A stretch of 64,000 bases of DNA from Streptomyces sp. NBC_01689 (GTDB taxonomy: Bacteria; Actinomycetota; Actinomycetes; Streptomycetales; Streptomycetaceae), in NCBI RefSeq assembly GCF_036250675.1, contig NZ_CP109592.1:6758001-6822000 (forward strand), in the 5' to 3' direction. Shown here one piece after another: positions 8,370 through 16,018 of the stretch. The notes beneath the pieces were generated by a model. The model was not told where the DNA came from, did no database searches, and saw only the letters and a list, made by a program, of their open reading frames with translations. A program made the position numbers and the translations under genes. Numbering within the stretch: position 1 is the first letter of the stretch; every line of letters begins with the position of its first letter.

Positions 8370-8392
8370 GGCGTACAGCCCGACTCGTCTGC
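8370..8392 (+). repeat. attR-like direct repeat of the rnpB 3' end
   Basis: Exact copy of 3578-3600 (core CAGCCCGACTCGTCTGC) without any other rnpB sequence around it. The bases that follow (CGCTTCGCCTTTCC) are presumably the original chromosomal sequence downstream of rnpB. Confidence 0.85.
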
Positions 8393-8503
8393 CGCTTCGC
8401 CTTTCCTGATGCCGGAGGCCATCGCGTTCCGTCTGGCGAAAGGTCCGTTCGGCTGATTGAGTGACGGTTTCAGTCGACACGTAATGACCCGGGGAGCCGA
8501 GGC

Positions 8504-9235
8504 ATGGCAGCAGACACCCACGACGGAGCGGATCCGGAAGCAGTTGGACGTGGGCAGCGAGTCCTCGAACTCCTGGACAAAGCGATCGACCTCCAGACCC
8601 CACTCGTACGCAAGAACATCACCCGGGCCCGCCAGCGGAACGCGGAGGCGACACCGGCCCAGGTGATCCGCAGTCTGGAGCGGATGTACGTCAGTGCTCT
8701 GAGCGGGACGGGCGCCGCGGTGGGAGCCACCGCGGCCGCGCCCGGCGTCGGCACGGGAGTCGCGCTGGCGTTGTCGGCGGGCGAGACCCTCTCCTCCCTC
8801 GAGCTGAGCGCCCTCTTCGCGCTCTCGGTCGCTGAAGTTCACGGCGTCCCCATCGACGAGGTCGAGCGCCGTCGGACGATCGTGATGGGCATCATGCTCG
8901 GAGGGGGCGGCTCCGCCACGATCTCCAAGGTCGCCGAACGCACGGGGCAGCACTGGGGACGCCAAATCGTCGCCAAGGTGCCGGTCGAGACCTTGCGTCA
9001 GATCAACAGGGTCCTGGGGAAGAACTTCATCACGAAGTACGGCACGAAGCAGGGGATCATCGTTCTCGGGCGCGTGGCCCCGTTCGGTATCGGTGCCGTG
9101 ATCGGCGGTGGCGCTAACGCCGCCCTGGCCACTCTGGCGGTGAGGGCCGGCCGCCGCGCGTTCGGCCCGCCGCCGGAGTCCTGGCCCGGGACGACGTACG
9201 GACCGGCGGCGACGGCCGAGGACCCGCGTGACTGA
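8504..9235 (+). CDS. EcsC-like conserved protein
   Basis: A 243-aa protein outside the island. Two Gly/Ala-rich segments (GTGAAVGATAAAPGVGTGVA near 75-95 and VAPFGIGAVIGGGANAALAT near 193-212) separated by helical, charged regions, and a middle IVMGIMLGGGGSATISKV, resemble the pattern of EcsC-family proteins, whose biochemical role is poorly defined. The Gly-rich segments could associate with membrane. ATG at 8504 has GGGGAG seven bases upstream. Its stop faces the convergent sugar-dehydrogenase operon across a strong hairpin. Family call is moderate; function unknown. Confidence 0.75.
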   Translation: MAADTHDGADPEAVGRGQRVLELLDKAIDLQTPLVRKNITRARQRNAEATPAQVIRSLERMYVSALSGTGAAVGATAAAPGVGTGVALALSAGETLSSLELSALFALSVAEVHGVPIDEVERRRTIVMGIMLGGGGSATISKVAERTGQHWGRQIVAKVPVETLRQINRVLGKNFITKYGTKQGIIVLGRVAPFGIGAVIGGGANAALATLAVRAGRRAFGPPPESWPGTTYGPAATAEDPRD

Positions 9236-9370
9236 CTCGCGGCGAGCCGGCGGGGGGATGAACACTTTTCTCCGCCACCGGATGTCACTCCGGTACCCGC
9301 CTGACTCGGCGGGGGAACACCCGTGGTTTCCCGTCGGCCGTCCGGCCGGGGACAAACCAGGGTCGGGTAC

Positions 9371-9403
9371 GGCCCCGTCCTCCCCGGCGAGGAGGACGGG
9401 GCC
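9371..9403. terminator. Strong hairpin between convergent genes
   Basis: GGCCCCGTCCTCC (9371-9383) and GGAGGACGGGGCC (9391-9403) form a perfect 13-bp stem with a 7-nt loop between the EcsC-like gene (+) and the dehydrogenase (-). A weaker hairpin (CCCGCC/GGCGGG) lies just upstream near 9297-9314. Suited to bidirectional termination, as Streptomyces terminators often lack U tracts. Confidence 0.8.
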
Positions 9404-9442
9404 GGGGAAGCCCGGCCGGGCAGGAGCCGAAGCGCTGACGGC

Positions 9443-10447
9443 TCACCCCCTCCGAACCTCCTCCACCCGCACCACCCGCCGCTCCGCCAGCGACAACGCG
9501 CACGCCTCCGCGATCCAGCTCGCCTCGATCGCGTCGGCGACCGTGCACGGGGACGTGGCGCGGCCCGCCACGACCTCGGTGAAGGCGGTGAGTTCGGCGC
9601 GGTAGGCGGGGGCGAAGCGGTCCATGAAGAAGTCGTGGGGGGTGCCCGCGGGGAAGGTCGCGCCGGGTTCCACCGAGCGCAGGGGGAGTTTGTCGTCCAG
9701 GCCCACGGCGATGCTGTCGCGCATGCCGTGCAGCTCCAGGCGGACGTCGTAACCGCGCGCGTTGTGACGGGAGTTGGACACCAGCGCGAGGGTGCCGTCG
9801 TCGAGGGTGAGGATCGCGGACGCGGTGTCGACGTCGCCCGCCTCGGCGATGTACTCGGCGCCCCGGTTGCCGCCGGCCGCGTACACCTCGGTCACCTCGC
9901 GGCCGGTGACCCAGCGCACGATGTCGAAGTCGTGCACCGCGCAGTCACGGAAGATGCCGCCGGAGACCGCCACGTACGCGCCCGGCGGCGGCGCCGGGTC
10001 CAGAGTCGTGGAGCGTACGGTGTGCAGCGCGCCGAGTTCGCCGCTCACCACGGCCTTGCGCGCGGCCACGCAGCCCGCGTCGAAGCGCCGGTTGTAGCCG
10101 ATGTGCACCTGCACGCCGCTGTCCTGGACCGCGCGCAGCACCGCGACGCTCTCCTCGACCGTCCGGGCCACCGGCTTCTCGCAGAAGACGGGGATGCCCG
10201 CCTCGACCGCGGCCAGGATGAGCGCGGGATGCGCGTCGGTGGCGGCGGCCACCACGATGCCGTCGACCCCGGCCGCGAGCACCGCCTCGGGGGAGTCCAC
10301 CGCCGTCGCGCCGAAGCGCTCGACCGCCGCGTCGGCGGCCGCGGCCACCGGGTCGGTGACCACCAGTGATTCCACCGCGTCGAGTCCGGCGAGCGTCGCG
10401 GTGTGGAAGGCGCCGATCCGGCCCAGTCCCAAGATGCCTATACGCAT
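9443..10447 (-). CDS. Gfo/Idh/MocA-family dehydrogenase (inositol 2-dehydrogenase-like)
   Basis: A 334-aa NAD(P)-dependent oxidoreductase. The N-terminal Rossmann fold shows GLGRIG (7-12) and the family motif CEKPV (89-93); the C-terminal domain carries GGIFRDCAVHDFDIVRWVTG, where Asp and His supply the catalytic dyad of this family. The sequence is closest in style to inositol 2-dehydrogenases, acting on a cyclic polyol or sugar. It is the last gene of a three-gene minus-strand operon (PhyH oxygenase, SDR, this gene), 71 nt after the SDR, divergent from a LacI regulator, so a catabolic role for a sugar-like compound is likely. The exact substrate cannot be read from sequence. Confidence 0.88.
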   Translation of the reverse strand: MRIGILGLGRIGAFHTATLAGLDAVESLVVTDPVAAAADAAVERFGATAVDSPEAVLAAGVDGIVVAAATDAHPALILAAVEAGIPVFCEKPVARTVEESVAVLRAVQDSGVQVHIGYNRRFDAGCVAARKAVVSGELGALHTVRSTTLDPAPPPGAYVAVSGGIFRDCAVHDFDIVRWVTGREVTEVYAAGGNRGAEYIAEAGDVDTASAILTLDDGTLALVSNSRHNARGYDVRLELHGMRDSIAVGLDDKLPLRSVEPGATFPAGTPHDFFMDRFAPAYRAELTAFTEVVAGRATSPCTVADAIEASWIAEACALSLAERRVVRVEEVRRG

Positions 10448-10518
10448 GAGAAGTTGCTCCTAGTTGCCAATGCCCTCAGCCCTTCGTACGGCCCCGCGGG
10501 GCCGAAGCCGGGCCGCGT

Positions 10519-11283
10519 TCAGTCGAGTCCGCCGAAGACGGTCTGGTCCCAGTCGACGACCGAGCCCGTCACCACACCGCTGCGGTCGGAGAGCAGGAAG
10601 ACGACGAAGTCGGCGACCTCGTCGACCTGGCCGAGCCTGCCCATCGGGAGGCGCCTCGCCGCCTCCTCCCGCCAGTCGTCGCCCGCGCCGTGGAAGGTGC
10701 GCTGGATCTCCTCCTCGCCCTCGGTGTCCGTCCAGCCGATGTTCAGGCCGTTGATCCGGATCCGGTCCCGGCGGTGCGCGTGCGCGGCGTTGCGGGTCAG
10801 TCCGGCCAGCCCCGCCTTGGCGGCCACGTACGGGGCGAGGAAGGGCTGTCCGCCGTGCGAGGAGGAGGTGATGATGTTGACGACGGTGCCGGGCGCCCCG
10901 CGGTCCACCAGGTGCCGGACCGCCGCCTGCATCGCGAAGAACGGCGCTCGCAGGTTCACCGCGACGTGCGCGTCGAAGAGTTCCGGCGTGGTGTCCAGGA
11001 GGGTGCCGCGCGAGGTCAGCCCGGCCGCGTTGACCAGGCAGTCGAGCCGTCCGTGCGCGGCCACGACCCGTTCGACACCGGCGCGCGCCTGCGCGGGATC
11101 GGCCAGATCGGCCCGTACGAAGGTGGCGCCGGTCTCCGCGGCGAACCGTTCACCGAGTTCCTCGCGGCGCGCGGTGAACGCGACCGTCGCGCCCTCGCGG
11201 ACGGCGGCCCGCACGACACCGGCGCCGACGCCCTGGCTGCCGCCGTTGACCAGGACGACCCTGTCCTCGAGAAGTGGTCCCAC
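10519..11283 (-). CDS. Short-chain dehydrogenase/reductase (SDR)
   Basis: A 254-aa NAD(P)-dependent oxidoreductase. It has the SDR cofactor motif NGGSQGVGAG near the N-terminus, NAAG near 90, and the active-site set ITSSSHGG with YVAAK about 13 residues later. GTG at 11283 is chosen because AGGGGAG lies just upstream and the Rossmann strand (VVLVNGGS) starts directly after; the open frame upstream overlaps the end of the PhyH gene region in an unrelated frame. It sits 41 nt after the PhyH-type oxygenase and before a Gfo/Idh dehydrogenase, so all three probably process one polyol or sugar derivative. Confidence 0.88.
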   Translation of the reverse strand: MGPLLEDRVVLVNGGSQGVGAGVVRAAVREGATVAFTARREELGERFAAETGATFVRADLADPAQARAGVERVVAAHGRLDCLVNAAGLTSRGTLLDTTPELFDAHVAVNLRAPFFAMQAAVRHLVDRGAPGTVVNIITSSSHGGQPFLAPYVAAKAGLAGLTRNAAHAHRRDRIRINGLNIGWTDTEGEEEIQRTFHGAGDDWREEAARRLPMGRLGQVDEVADFVVFLLSDRSGVVTGSVVDWDQTVFGGLD

Positions 11284-11324
11284 GGTTCTCCCCTGACCTG
11301 GATGTTCATGCGTGACCCGAGGGC

Positions 11325-12497
11325 TCACGCGCGGCGGCGGTCGGCGCCGGCCCGCAGTTCCCGCCGCAGCCGCCCTGGGCTCCACTCCTCCGTCAGGGCC
11401 CGCCACACCGTGTCCGCCTGGGACGGCGGGGCCAGCCCCGCCAGCGGCGGGTCGAGATCCAGGTCGGTGGGGAACGGGTAGCCCTCCGCGCAGGCCGCCA
11501 CCACCCGGCGCAGCCACGCCTCGCCGGCGCCCTCGCTCCGGCGCCGCAGCAGCACCGGGAAGAGCGCGTTCACCATCGACTCCCGGTCCACCGTCTCCAT
11601 CGCGCGGCCGAAGGCCGACGAGATCTGCAGCAGGTTCGCCATCCGCCGGACGTCGGCCGTGCGGTTGTGGCCCGCGGCGTGGAAGAGCGCGGGGTTGAAG
11701 AAGACCGCGTCCCCCTTGGCGAGCGGGAGCTGTACGTGGTGTTCCTCGAAGTACGCGATGAACTCCGGGCGCCGCCAGGCCAGATAGCCGGGCCCGTACT
11801 TCTGCGAGTGCGGCAGGTACAGCGTCGGACCGGACTCCACGGGCATGTCGCAGTGCGCCACCGCGCCCTGCAGGGTGAGGACGGGGGAGAGCCGGTGGAC
11901 GTGCGCCGGGTAGCGGGCCGCCCGCTCGTCGGAGAGGAAACCGAGGTGGTAGTCCCGGTGCACGCTCTGCGCGGCGCCGCCCGGGTTGACCACGTTGATC
12001 TGGGAGGTGACCTGGTAGCCGGGGCCGAGCCAGGCCTCGCAGACCAGGGCCAGCATGTCGTTGGCGTAGTAGTCGGCGAAGACCTCGGGGGCGTGCAGGG
12101 CCGTCTTGTCCAGGGCGCTCCACACCCGGTCGTTGGCGCCGGGCTTCGCGAAGTGGTCACCGCGGGCGGTGCCCGCCGACCGCTCCCGCTCGATCAGCGC
12201 GCGGAAGACGGCGGAGGCCCGGTCCACCACGTCCGGGTCCGCGAACGCGCCCCTCAGTACGACGATGCCGGGGCCGTCCAGCAGCGCGCGGACCCATTCG
12301 GTCCGCACCGCGGCAGGGTCGGCCGCCGCCCGGACGCGGTCGCTGTCGTAGACGGGGACGTTCCGCTCGATCCCCACGGCGCCCGGGTAGTCGGCCGGAT
12401 CGGTGCGCTCGGCGACCAGCACACGGAAGGCGTCGAGGTCGCAGTCCCGCTCCCCGCTCAGCCACACCACCCGTGGTCCCGCGTCCTGGGAAGCCAT
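11325..12497 (-). CDS. PhyH-family (phytanoyl-CoA dioxygenase-like) Fe(II)/2-oxoglutarate oxygenase
   Basis: A 390-aa oxygenase and first gene of the operon with the SDR and the Gfo/Idh dehydrogenase. The double-stranded beta-helix iron site is visible as HRDYHLG (H-x-D near 185) with the distal histidine in FHAAGHNRTADVRRM; the Arg of that stretch fits 2-oxoglutarate binding. A PhyH oxygenase opening a sugar-catabolic-type operon suggests an oxidative first step on an unusual substrate, for example demethylation or hydroxylation of a modified polyol. The divergent LacI-type gene starts 110 nt away and is the likely regulator. Family is firm; substrate unknown. Confidence 0.85.
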   Translation of the reverse strand: MASQDAGPRVVWLSGERDCDLDAFRVLVAERTDPADYPGAVGIERNVPVYDSDRVRAAADPAAVRTEWVRALLDGPGIVVLRGAFADPDVVDRASAVFRALIERERSAGTARGDHFAKPGANDRVWSALDKTALHAPEVFADYYANDMLALVCEAWLGPGYQVTSQINVVNPGGAAQSVHRDYHLGFLSDERAARYPAHVHRLSPVLTLQGAVAHCDMPVESGPTLYLPHSQKYGPGYLAWRRPEFIAYFEEHHVQLPLAKGDAVFFNPALFHAAGHNRTADVRRMANLLQISSAFGRAMETVDRESMVNALFPVLLRRRSEGAGEAWLRRVVAACAEGYPFPTDLDLDPPLAGLAPPSQADTVWRALTEEWSPGRLRRELRAGADRRRA

Positions 12498-12551
12498 GCA
12501 GGGTCCTTTCGCCGCGCGGCCGTTTCCGTCAGTCTTATGAACGCGAGCCCA

Positions 12552-12562
12552 TCATTCAATGA
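12552..12562. promoter_or_regulatory. Candidate operator in the divergent LacI/PhyH promoter region
   Basis: TCATT-C-AATGA is an 11-bp palindrome with an odd centre, a form typical of LacI-family operators, midway between the divergent genes in an AT-richer pocket (TTATGA, AAACCCATCAAAAACCC). It is short, so binding is only a suggestion. Confidence 0.35.
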
Positions 12563-12607
12563 GCAGAAACCCATCAAAAACCCGTCACCGACCCTGGGAA
12601 CGCAGCC

Positions 12608-13630
12608 ATGGCACACCCCTACACGATCCGGGAGATCGCCCGTCAGGCCGGGCTGAGCGAGGCGACGGTCGACCGGGTCCTCAACGACCGGGGCGGCGTC
12701 CGCGAGAGCACGGCCCGGGAGGTGCGGCAAGCCGTCGAGGACCTGGACCGCCAGCGCACCCAGGTCCGCATCGGCGGACGCACCTTCATGATCGACATCG
12801 TGATGCAGACCCCGGAGCGGTTCTCCTCCGCGGTGCGTGACGCCCTGGAGGCCGAACTGCCCTCCCTGCACCCGGCGGTCGTGCGCTCCCGCTTCCACTT
12901 CCGCGAGACGGACCCCGCCGCCGGGCTGGTGAAGGACCTGGACCGGATCGCCGCGCGCGGCTCGCAGGGCGTGATCCTCAAGGCGCCCGACGTGCCCGAG
13001 GTCACCGCCGCGGTCGGACGGCTGGTGGCGGCCGGCATCCCCGTCGTCACGCTCGTGACGGACCTGCCCGGCAGCCCGCGCAGGGCCTACGTCGGCATCG
13101 ACAACCGGGCGGCCGGGGCGACCGCGGCCTACTTGATCCGGCAGTGGCTCGGCGACGGGCCCGGCCATGTGCTCGTCACCATCAGCCGCGGCTCCTTCCG
13201 CAACGAGGAGGAACGCGAGATGGGCTTCCGCAGCGAGATGCGCGTCGCGCGGCCGGAACGCCGGCTGGTCGAGGTCACCGACAGCGACGGACTCGACTCC
13301 ACCCAGCGGGAACTCGTCCGCGAGGCCCTGGAACGCGATCCGGAGATCAACTCCGTCTACTCCATCGGCGGTGGTAACACCGCGACCATCGAGGCCTTCG
13401 ACGCGCTCGGGCGCGATCTGCTGGCCTTCGTCGCGCACGACCTCGACCACGACAACACCCGGCTCCTGGCCGAGCGGCGGCTGTCCGCGGTGCTCCATCA
13501 CGACCTGCGCCAGGACATGCGCCGCGCCTGTCAGACCATCATGCGGGCCCACCAGGCCCTCCCGGACGACGGCCCGCTCCTCCCCTCGGCGATCCAGGTG
13601 GTCACGCCGTACAACATGCCGCCGGGGTGA
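12608..13630 (+). CDS. LacI-family transcriptional regulator
   Basis: A 340-aa repressor-type regulator. The N-terminal helix-turn-helix is YTIREIARQAGLSEATVDRV (5-24) followed by a hinge helix; the rest is a periplasmic-binding-protein-like sensor (GVILKAPDVPEVTAAVGRLV, YVGIDNRAAGATAAYLIRQW, NSVYSIGGGNTATIEAF) typical of sugar-responsive members. ATG at 12608 begins nine bases after GGGAACG. It is divergent from the PhyH-SDR-dehydrogenase operon and most likely represses it until the substrate is present. No transporter gene is next to it, so uptake must be encoded elsewhere. Confidence 0.92.
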   Translation: MAHPYTIREIARQAGLSEATVDRVLNDRGGVRESTAREVRQAVEDLDRQRTQVRIGGRTFMIDIVMQTPERFSSAVRDALEAELPSLHPAVVRSRFHFRETDPAAGLVKDLDRIAARGSQGVILKAPDVPEVTAAVGRLVAAGIPVVTLVTDLPGSPRRAYVGIDNRAAGATAAYLIRQWLGDGPGHVLVTISRGSFRNEEEREMGFRSEMRVARPERRLVEVTDSDGLDSTQRELVREALERDPEINSVYSIGGGNTATIEAFDALGRDLLAFVAHDLDHDNTRLLAERRLSAVLHHDLRQDMRRACQTIMRAHQALPDDGPLLPSAIQVVTPYNMPPG

Positions 13631-13655
13631 GGTGCGCGTCCGCGGGCGTACGGGC

Positions 13656-13733
13656 TCTTCGGCGTGCGAGTCCTCGGGGGAGGGGCCTTCGGCGTACGGG
13701 TCCTTCGGTGGACGGGTCCTTCGGTGTACGGAT
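13656..13733 (+). repeat. Degenerate 16-nt tandem repeats
   Basis: Units of the form CCTTCGGTGGACGGGT lie head to tail at 13686-13701, 13702-13717 and 13718-13733, with a diverged copy at 13656-13671. They fill the gap between the LacI gene and the MazG-like gene; no gene is seen in the gap. Confidence 0.7.
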
Positions 13734-13808
13734 TCCCGGGCGGGCGCTCCTGGCGGGTTCTCCCGGGGTGCGCGCGTCGGGCGGTGCGTCCCGGGGGAGG
13801 CTGGGCCC

Positions 13809-14183
13809 ATGGCTGATGAAGACGTCTGGGACTCGATCGACCGCCTGTACGAGTGGCTCGACGCCGACCGCACGGGGGACGCGCGGTCGGACGACGGCCG
13901 GCCGCGGAACGGGCGTGAGGAACTGCTCCTGCGCATCCTGAAGCTGTCGGAGGAGGTCGGCGAGGTCGCCCAGGCGGTGATCGGCGCGACCGGGCAGAAC
14001 CCGCGCAAGGGCACGACCCACACCTGGGACGACGTACGGTCCGAGCTGTGCGACGTCGTGATCACCGGTCTGGTCGCGCTGCGGACCCTCGCGCCGGACG
14101 CCCGCGAGGTCTTCACGGCCCACCTGGCGGGCGTCACGGAGCGCTCCCTCGGGACGGGTCGCGGCCCCGGACGGCCCCGCTGA
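13809..14183 (+). CDS. MazG-like nucleotide pyrophosphohydrolase
   Basis: A 124-aa all-alpha NTP-pyrophosphatase-like protein. The key helix ELLLRILKLSEEVGEVAQAVIG (37-58, with the E-x-x-E pattern of the MazG/dUTPase-2 fold) and the second acidic helix DVRSELCDVVITGLVALRTL (E-x-x-D metal ligands) are both visible. Such proteins hydrolyse non-canonical or excess nucleoside triphosphates. ATG at 13809 follows GGGGGAGGCTGG. Its own family-level substrate is unknown. It stands alone, with a G-rich repeat and a phosphatase gene downstream. Confidence 0.85.
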   Translation: MADEDVWDSIDRLYEWLDADRTGDARSDDGRPRNGREELLLRILKLSEEVGEVAQAVIGATGQNPRKGTTHTWDDVRSELCDVVITGLVALRTLAPDAREVFTAHLAGVTERSLGTGRGPGRPR

Positions 14184-14206
14184 ACGGCCGCCGGGAGATC
14201 CGGTGC

Positions 14207-14260
14207 GGGGAGGGGGCAACGGAGAGGGAGCGACCGGGAGGGGCAACCGGGAGGGGGCAC
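14207..14260 (+). repeat. Purine-rich imperfect repeats with G-quadruplex potential
   Basis: Several near-repeats of GGGAGGGGGCAAC / GGGAGGGGCAACC / GGGAGGGGGCACC occur in tandem just upstream of the phosphatase start. Six or more G-runs of three or longer lie on the coding strand within 55 nt, enough to form a G-quadruplex in the mRNA leader. Confidence 0.6.
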
Positions 14261-14295
14261 CGTACCCTCGTCGCGCCGTCTGAGAGGGTGGCCGC

Positions 14296-14982
14296 ATGCG
14301 CCTGATCCTCGTCCGCCACGGACAGACACCGTCCAATGTGGCGTTCCTGCTGGACACCGCCGCGCCGGGACCGGGGCTCACGGCCCTCGGAGAGAAGCAG
14401 GCCGCCGCGCTGCCGCAGGCGCTGGCGGAGGAGGAGATCGACGCGCTGTACGCCTCCACGCTGACCCGGGCCCGGCTGACCGCCGCCCCGCTCGCGGCCG
14501 CACGCGGCCTGGAGGTGCGCGTCCGGGAGGGCATCCGCGAACTGTCCGCCGGGGACCTGGAGATGCTGCGCGGGGACATCGAGGAGGCGCGTGCCTACCT
14601 CACGACGGCGTTCGCGTGGGCGGCCGGGGACACCGCGCTGCGGATGCCCGGCGGCGAGAGCGGCGCGGAGGCGCTGGGCCGGTTCGACACGGTGGTCGCG
14701 GAGGCCGCGGCGAGCGGGGCCGGCACGGTCGCGATGGTCAGTCACGGCGCCGCGATCCGGGTGTGGACGGCGGCCCGCGCGCGCAACGTCGAGGTGTCCT
14801 TCGCCACCGGTCACCGGCTGGACAACACGGACGTGGTGATCCTGGAGGGTTCCCCGGCGGACGGCTGGACGGCCGTGTCCTGGGCGGGCACACCCCTGGG
14901 CGAGGCGGCTTCCGGCAGGGAGAGCGGGCCGACGGGACAGCCCTTGGGGCCCACCGGGGGCGCGCCCGTACCGAACGAGTAG
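14296..14982 (+). CDS. Histidine phosphatase family protein (phosphoglycerate mutase-like)
   Basis: A 228-aa protein whose N-terminus MRLILVRHGQTPSN carries the RHG catalytic motif (phosphohistidine H8) and whose second half has MVSHGAAIRVW with the second active-site His. The conserved Glu region is AGDLEML. Members dephosphorylate sugars, cofactors or other small molecules; the substrate is not evident. The last 30 residues are a Gly/Pro-rich tail. ATG at 14296 has GAGAGGGTGG upstream. Monocistronic in appearance. Confidence 0.88.
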   Translation: MRLILVRHGQTPSNVAFLLDTAAPGPGLTALGEKQAAALPQALAEEEIDALYASTLTRARLTAAPLAAARGLEVRVREGIRELSAGDLEMLRGDIEEARAYLTTAFAWAAGDTALRMPGGESGAEALGRFDTVVAEAAASGAGTVAMVSHGAAIRVWTAARARNVEVSFATGHRLDNTDVVILEGSPADGWTAVSWAGTPLGEAASGRESGPTGQPLGPTGGAPVPNE

Positions 14983-15099
14983 AAGCCACACCGGCGCCCG
15001 CCCGGGGAGCCACACGGGCGTCGGGCCCGGGGGCCCATGGGCGCCCGCCCGGGGCCGCCGGGCGGGGTGCGGCCGAGTGCGCCCGCCTGACGGGCAGCG

Positions 15100-15152
15100 A
15101 TCGCTCCACGGGTCGTGAGCCGTCCACGGGGTCCGAGCCGTCCACGGAGTGC
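15100..15152 (+). repeat. 18-nt tandem repeat in intergenic DNA
   Basis: GAGCCGTCCACGGGGTCC (15117-15134) is followed by GAGCCGTCCACGGAGTGC (15135-15152), with a partial copy before. It lies between the phosphatase and the convergent DoxX gene, next to GC-rich inverted repeats around 15020-15070 that may terminate transcription. Confidence 0.6.
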
Positions 15153-15227
15153 GGGCCGGCCTCGGGTTCCGGAGCCGGGGTACGGCGGGCGGCGGTGGGC
15201 GCGCGCCCCGGGTTCCGGAGTCCGGTG

Positions 15228-15773
15228 CTACTCGTCGAACAGCGTGGTCTGTTCGCCCTCGGCGGCCCGTCGTACCCGCTTGTTGCGCGCACCCACCACG
15301 GCCAGCGTGGCCGCGGCCGTCACGCCCAGCGCGGCGGGGACCATCCAGCCCCGGTCGACGGTGTGTCCGAGCAGATGGTCCAGGGAGATCCGGCCGGGGC
15401 CCGACACGGCTAGTCCCGCGGCCGTCAGGCCGAGCGAGGCCGCGTGCTCGAAGCCGCCCTCGCTCGCGAAGAACCCGTTCGGCAGGTGCACCGCCATCGC
15501 GCCGGCCATCGCCCCGGCCGCGGAGGCGCCGGCCGCGGGGGTCGCGAGGCCGAGCGCCAGCAGGGTGCCCCCGCCCGCCTCGGCGAGGCCCGCCGCGAGC
15601 GCGCTCTGCTTCCCGGGCACGTATCCCATCGCGGCCATGGCCATCCCCGTCCCGGCGAGCCCGCCCCCGCCGAACCAGCCGAACAGCTTCTGGGCCCCGT
15701 GGGCGGCCAGGACGCCGCCCGTGCCGAGGCGGAGCAGCAGCAGTCCGAGGTCTCTACGGTCGAAACAGGTCAC
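15228..15773 (-). CDS. DoxX-family integral membrane protein
   Basis: A 181-aa membrane protein with four to five hydrophobic segments. The start LGLLLLRLGTGGVLAAHGAQKLFGWFGG is the DoxX signature (R-hydrophobic-G...HG.QKLFG), followed by GTGMAMAAMGYVPG and AGLAEAGGGTLLALGLATP. DoxX proteins associate with quinone and thiol-related redox systems, but the precise role here is unknown. GTG at 15773 is chosen because GGGGAG lies upstream and the first membrane helix follows; the frame is open further but with no protein-like sequence. The C-terminal tail is basic. Confidence 0.85.
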   Translation of the reverse strand: MTCFDRRDLGLLLLRLGTGGVLAAHGAQKLFGWFGGGGLAGTGMAMAAMGYVPGKQSALAAGLAEAGGGTLLALGLATPAAGASAAGAMAGAMAVHLPNGFFASEGGFEHAASLGLTAAGLAVSGPGRISLDHLLGHTVDRGWMVPAALGVTAAATLAVVGARNKRVRRAAEGEQTTLFDE

Positions 15774-16018
15774 GGTGGCTCCCCACGGGCTCGCGAGATG
15801 ACGGCATGCCTCTCCGGCGTCCTTGCCCCACCGTCGCCCGCGGCGCCGCCCGGCACCCGGCGCGCGCGGCTGTTCAGGTGCCGTTCGCGAGGTTCGCGAG
15901 GCCGTTCGGGTGGCCCGCCTCCGCCGCCTCGCCGTCCCGGCCCCGTCGCCCCCGCGGGCCGTTGCCTGCGTCGTCCCGCCCCGGCGGTCACCCCCGGGGC
16001 GGGACCAGGTACCGCGTC

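Larger units (their letters stand above)
3601..8392. mobile_element. 4.8-kb genomic island inserted at the 3' end of rnpB
   Basis: The interval lies between two exact 23-nt copies of the rnpB 3' end (3578-3600 and 8370-8392). It holds only two overlapping minus-strand genes, a hairpin after them, and about 360 nt of unassigned DNA at the right end. Composition is visibly less GC-saturated than the flanks. No integrase, transposase, excisionase or plasmid gene is seen, so the element is either a decayed integrative element, one moved by an integrase supplied elsewhere, or a remnant that kept only its cargo. The direct repeats and the position at a stable RNA gene are seen directly; mobility is inferred. 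Confidence 0.8.

Noticed and set aside
8043..8464. Open frames of 137-158 codons between the island operon and the right repeat
   Set aside because: They lack ribosome sites, have low-complexity Arg/Ala/Ser composition and cross the direct repeat.
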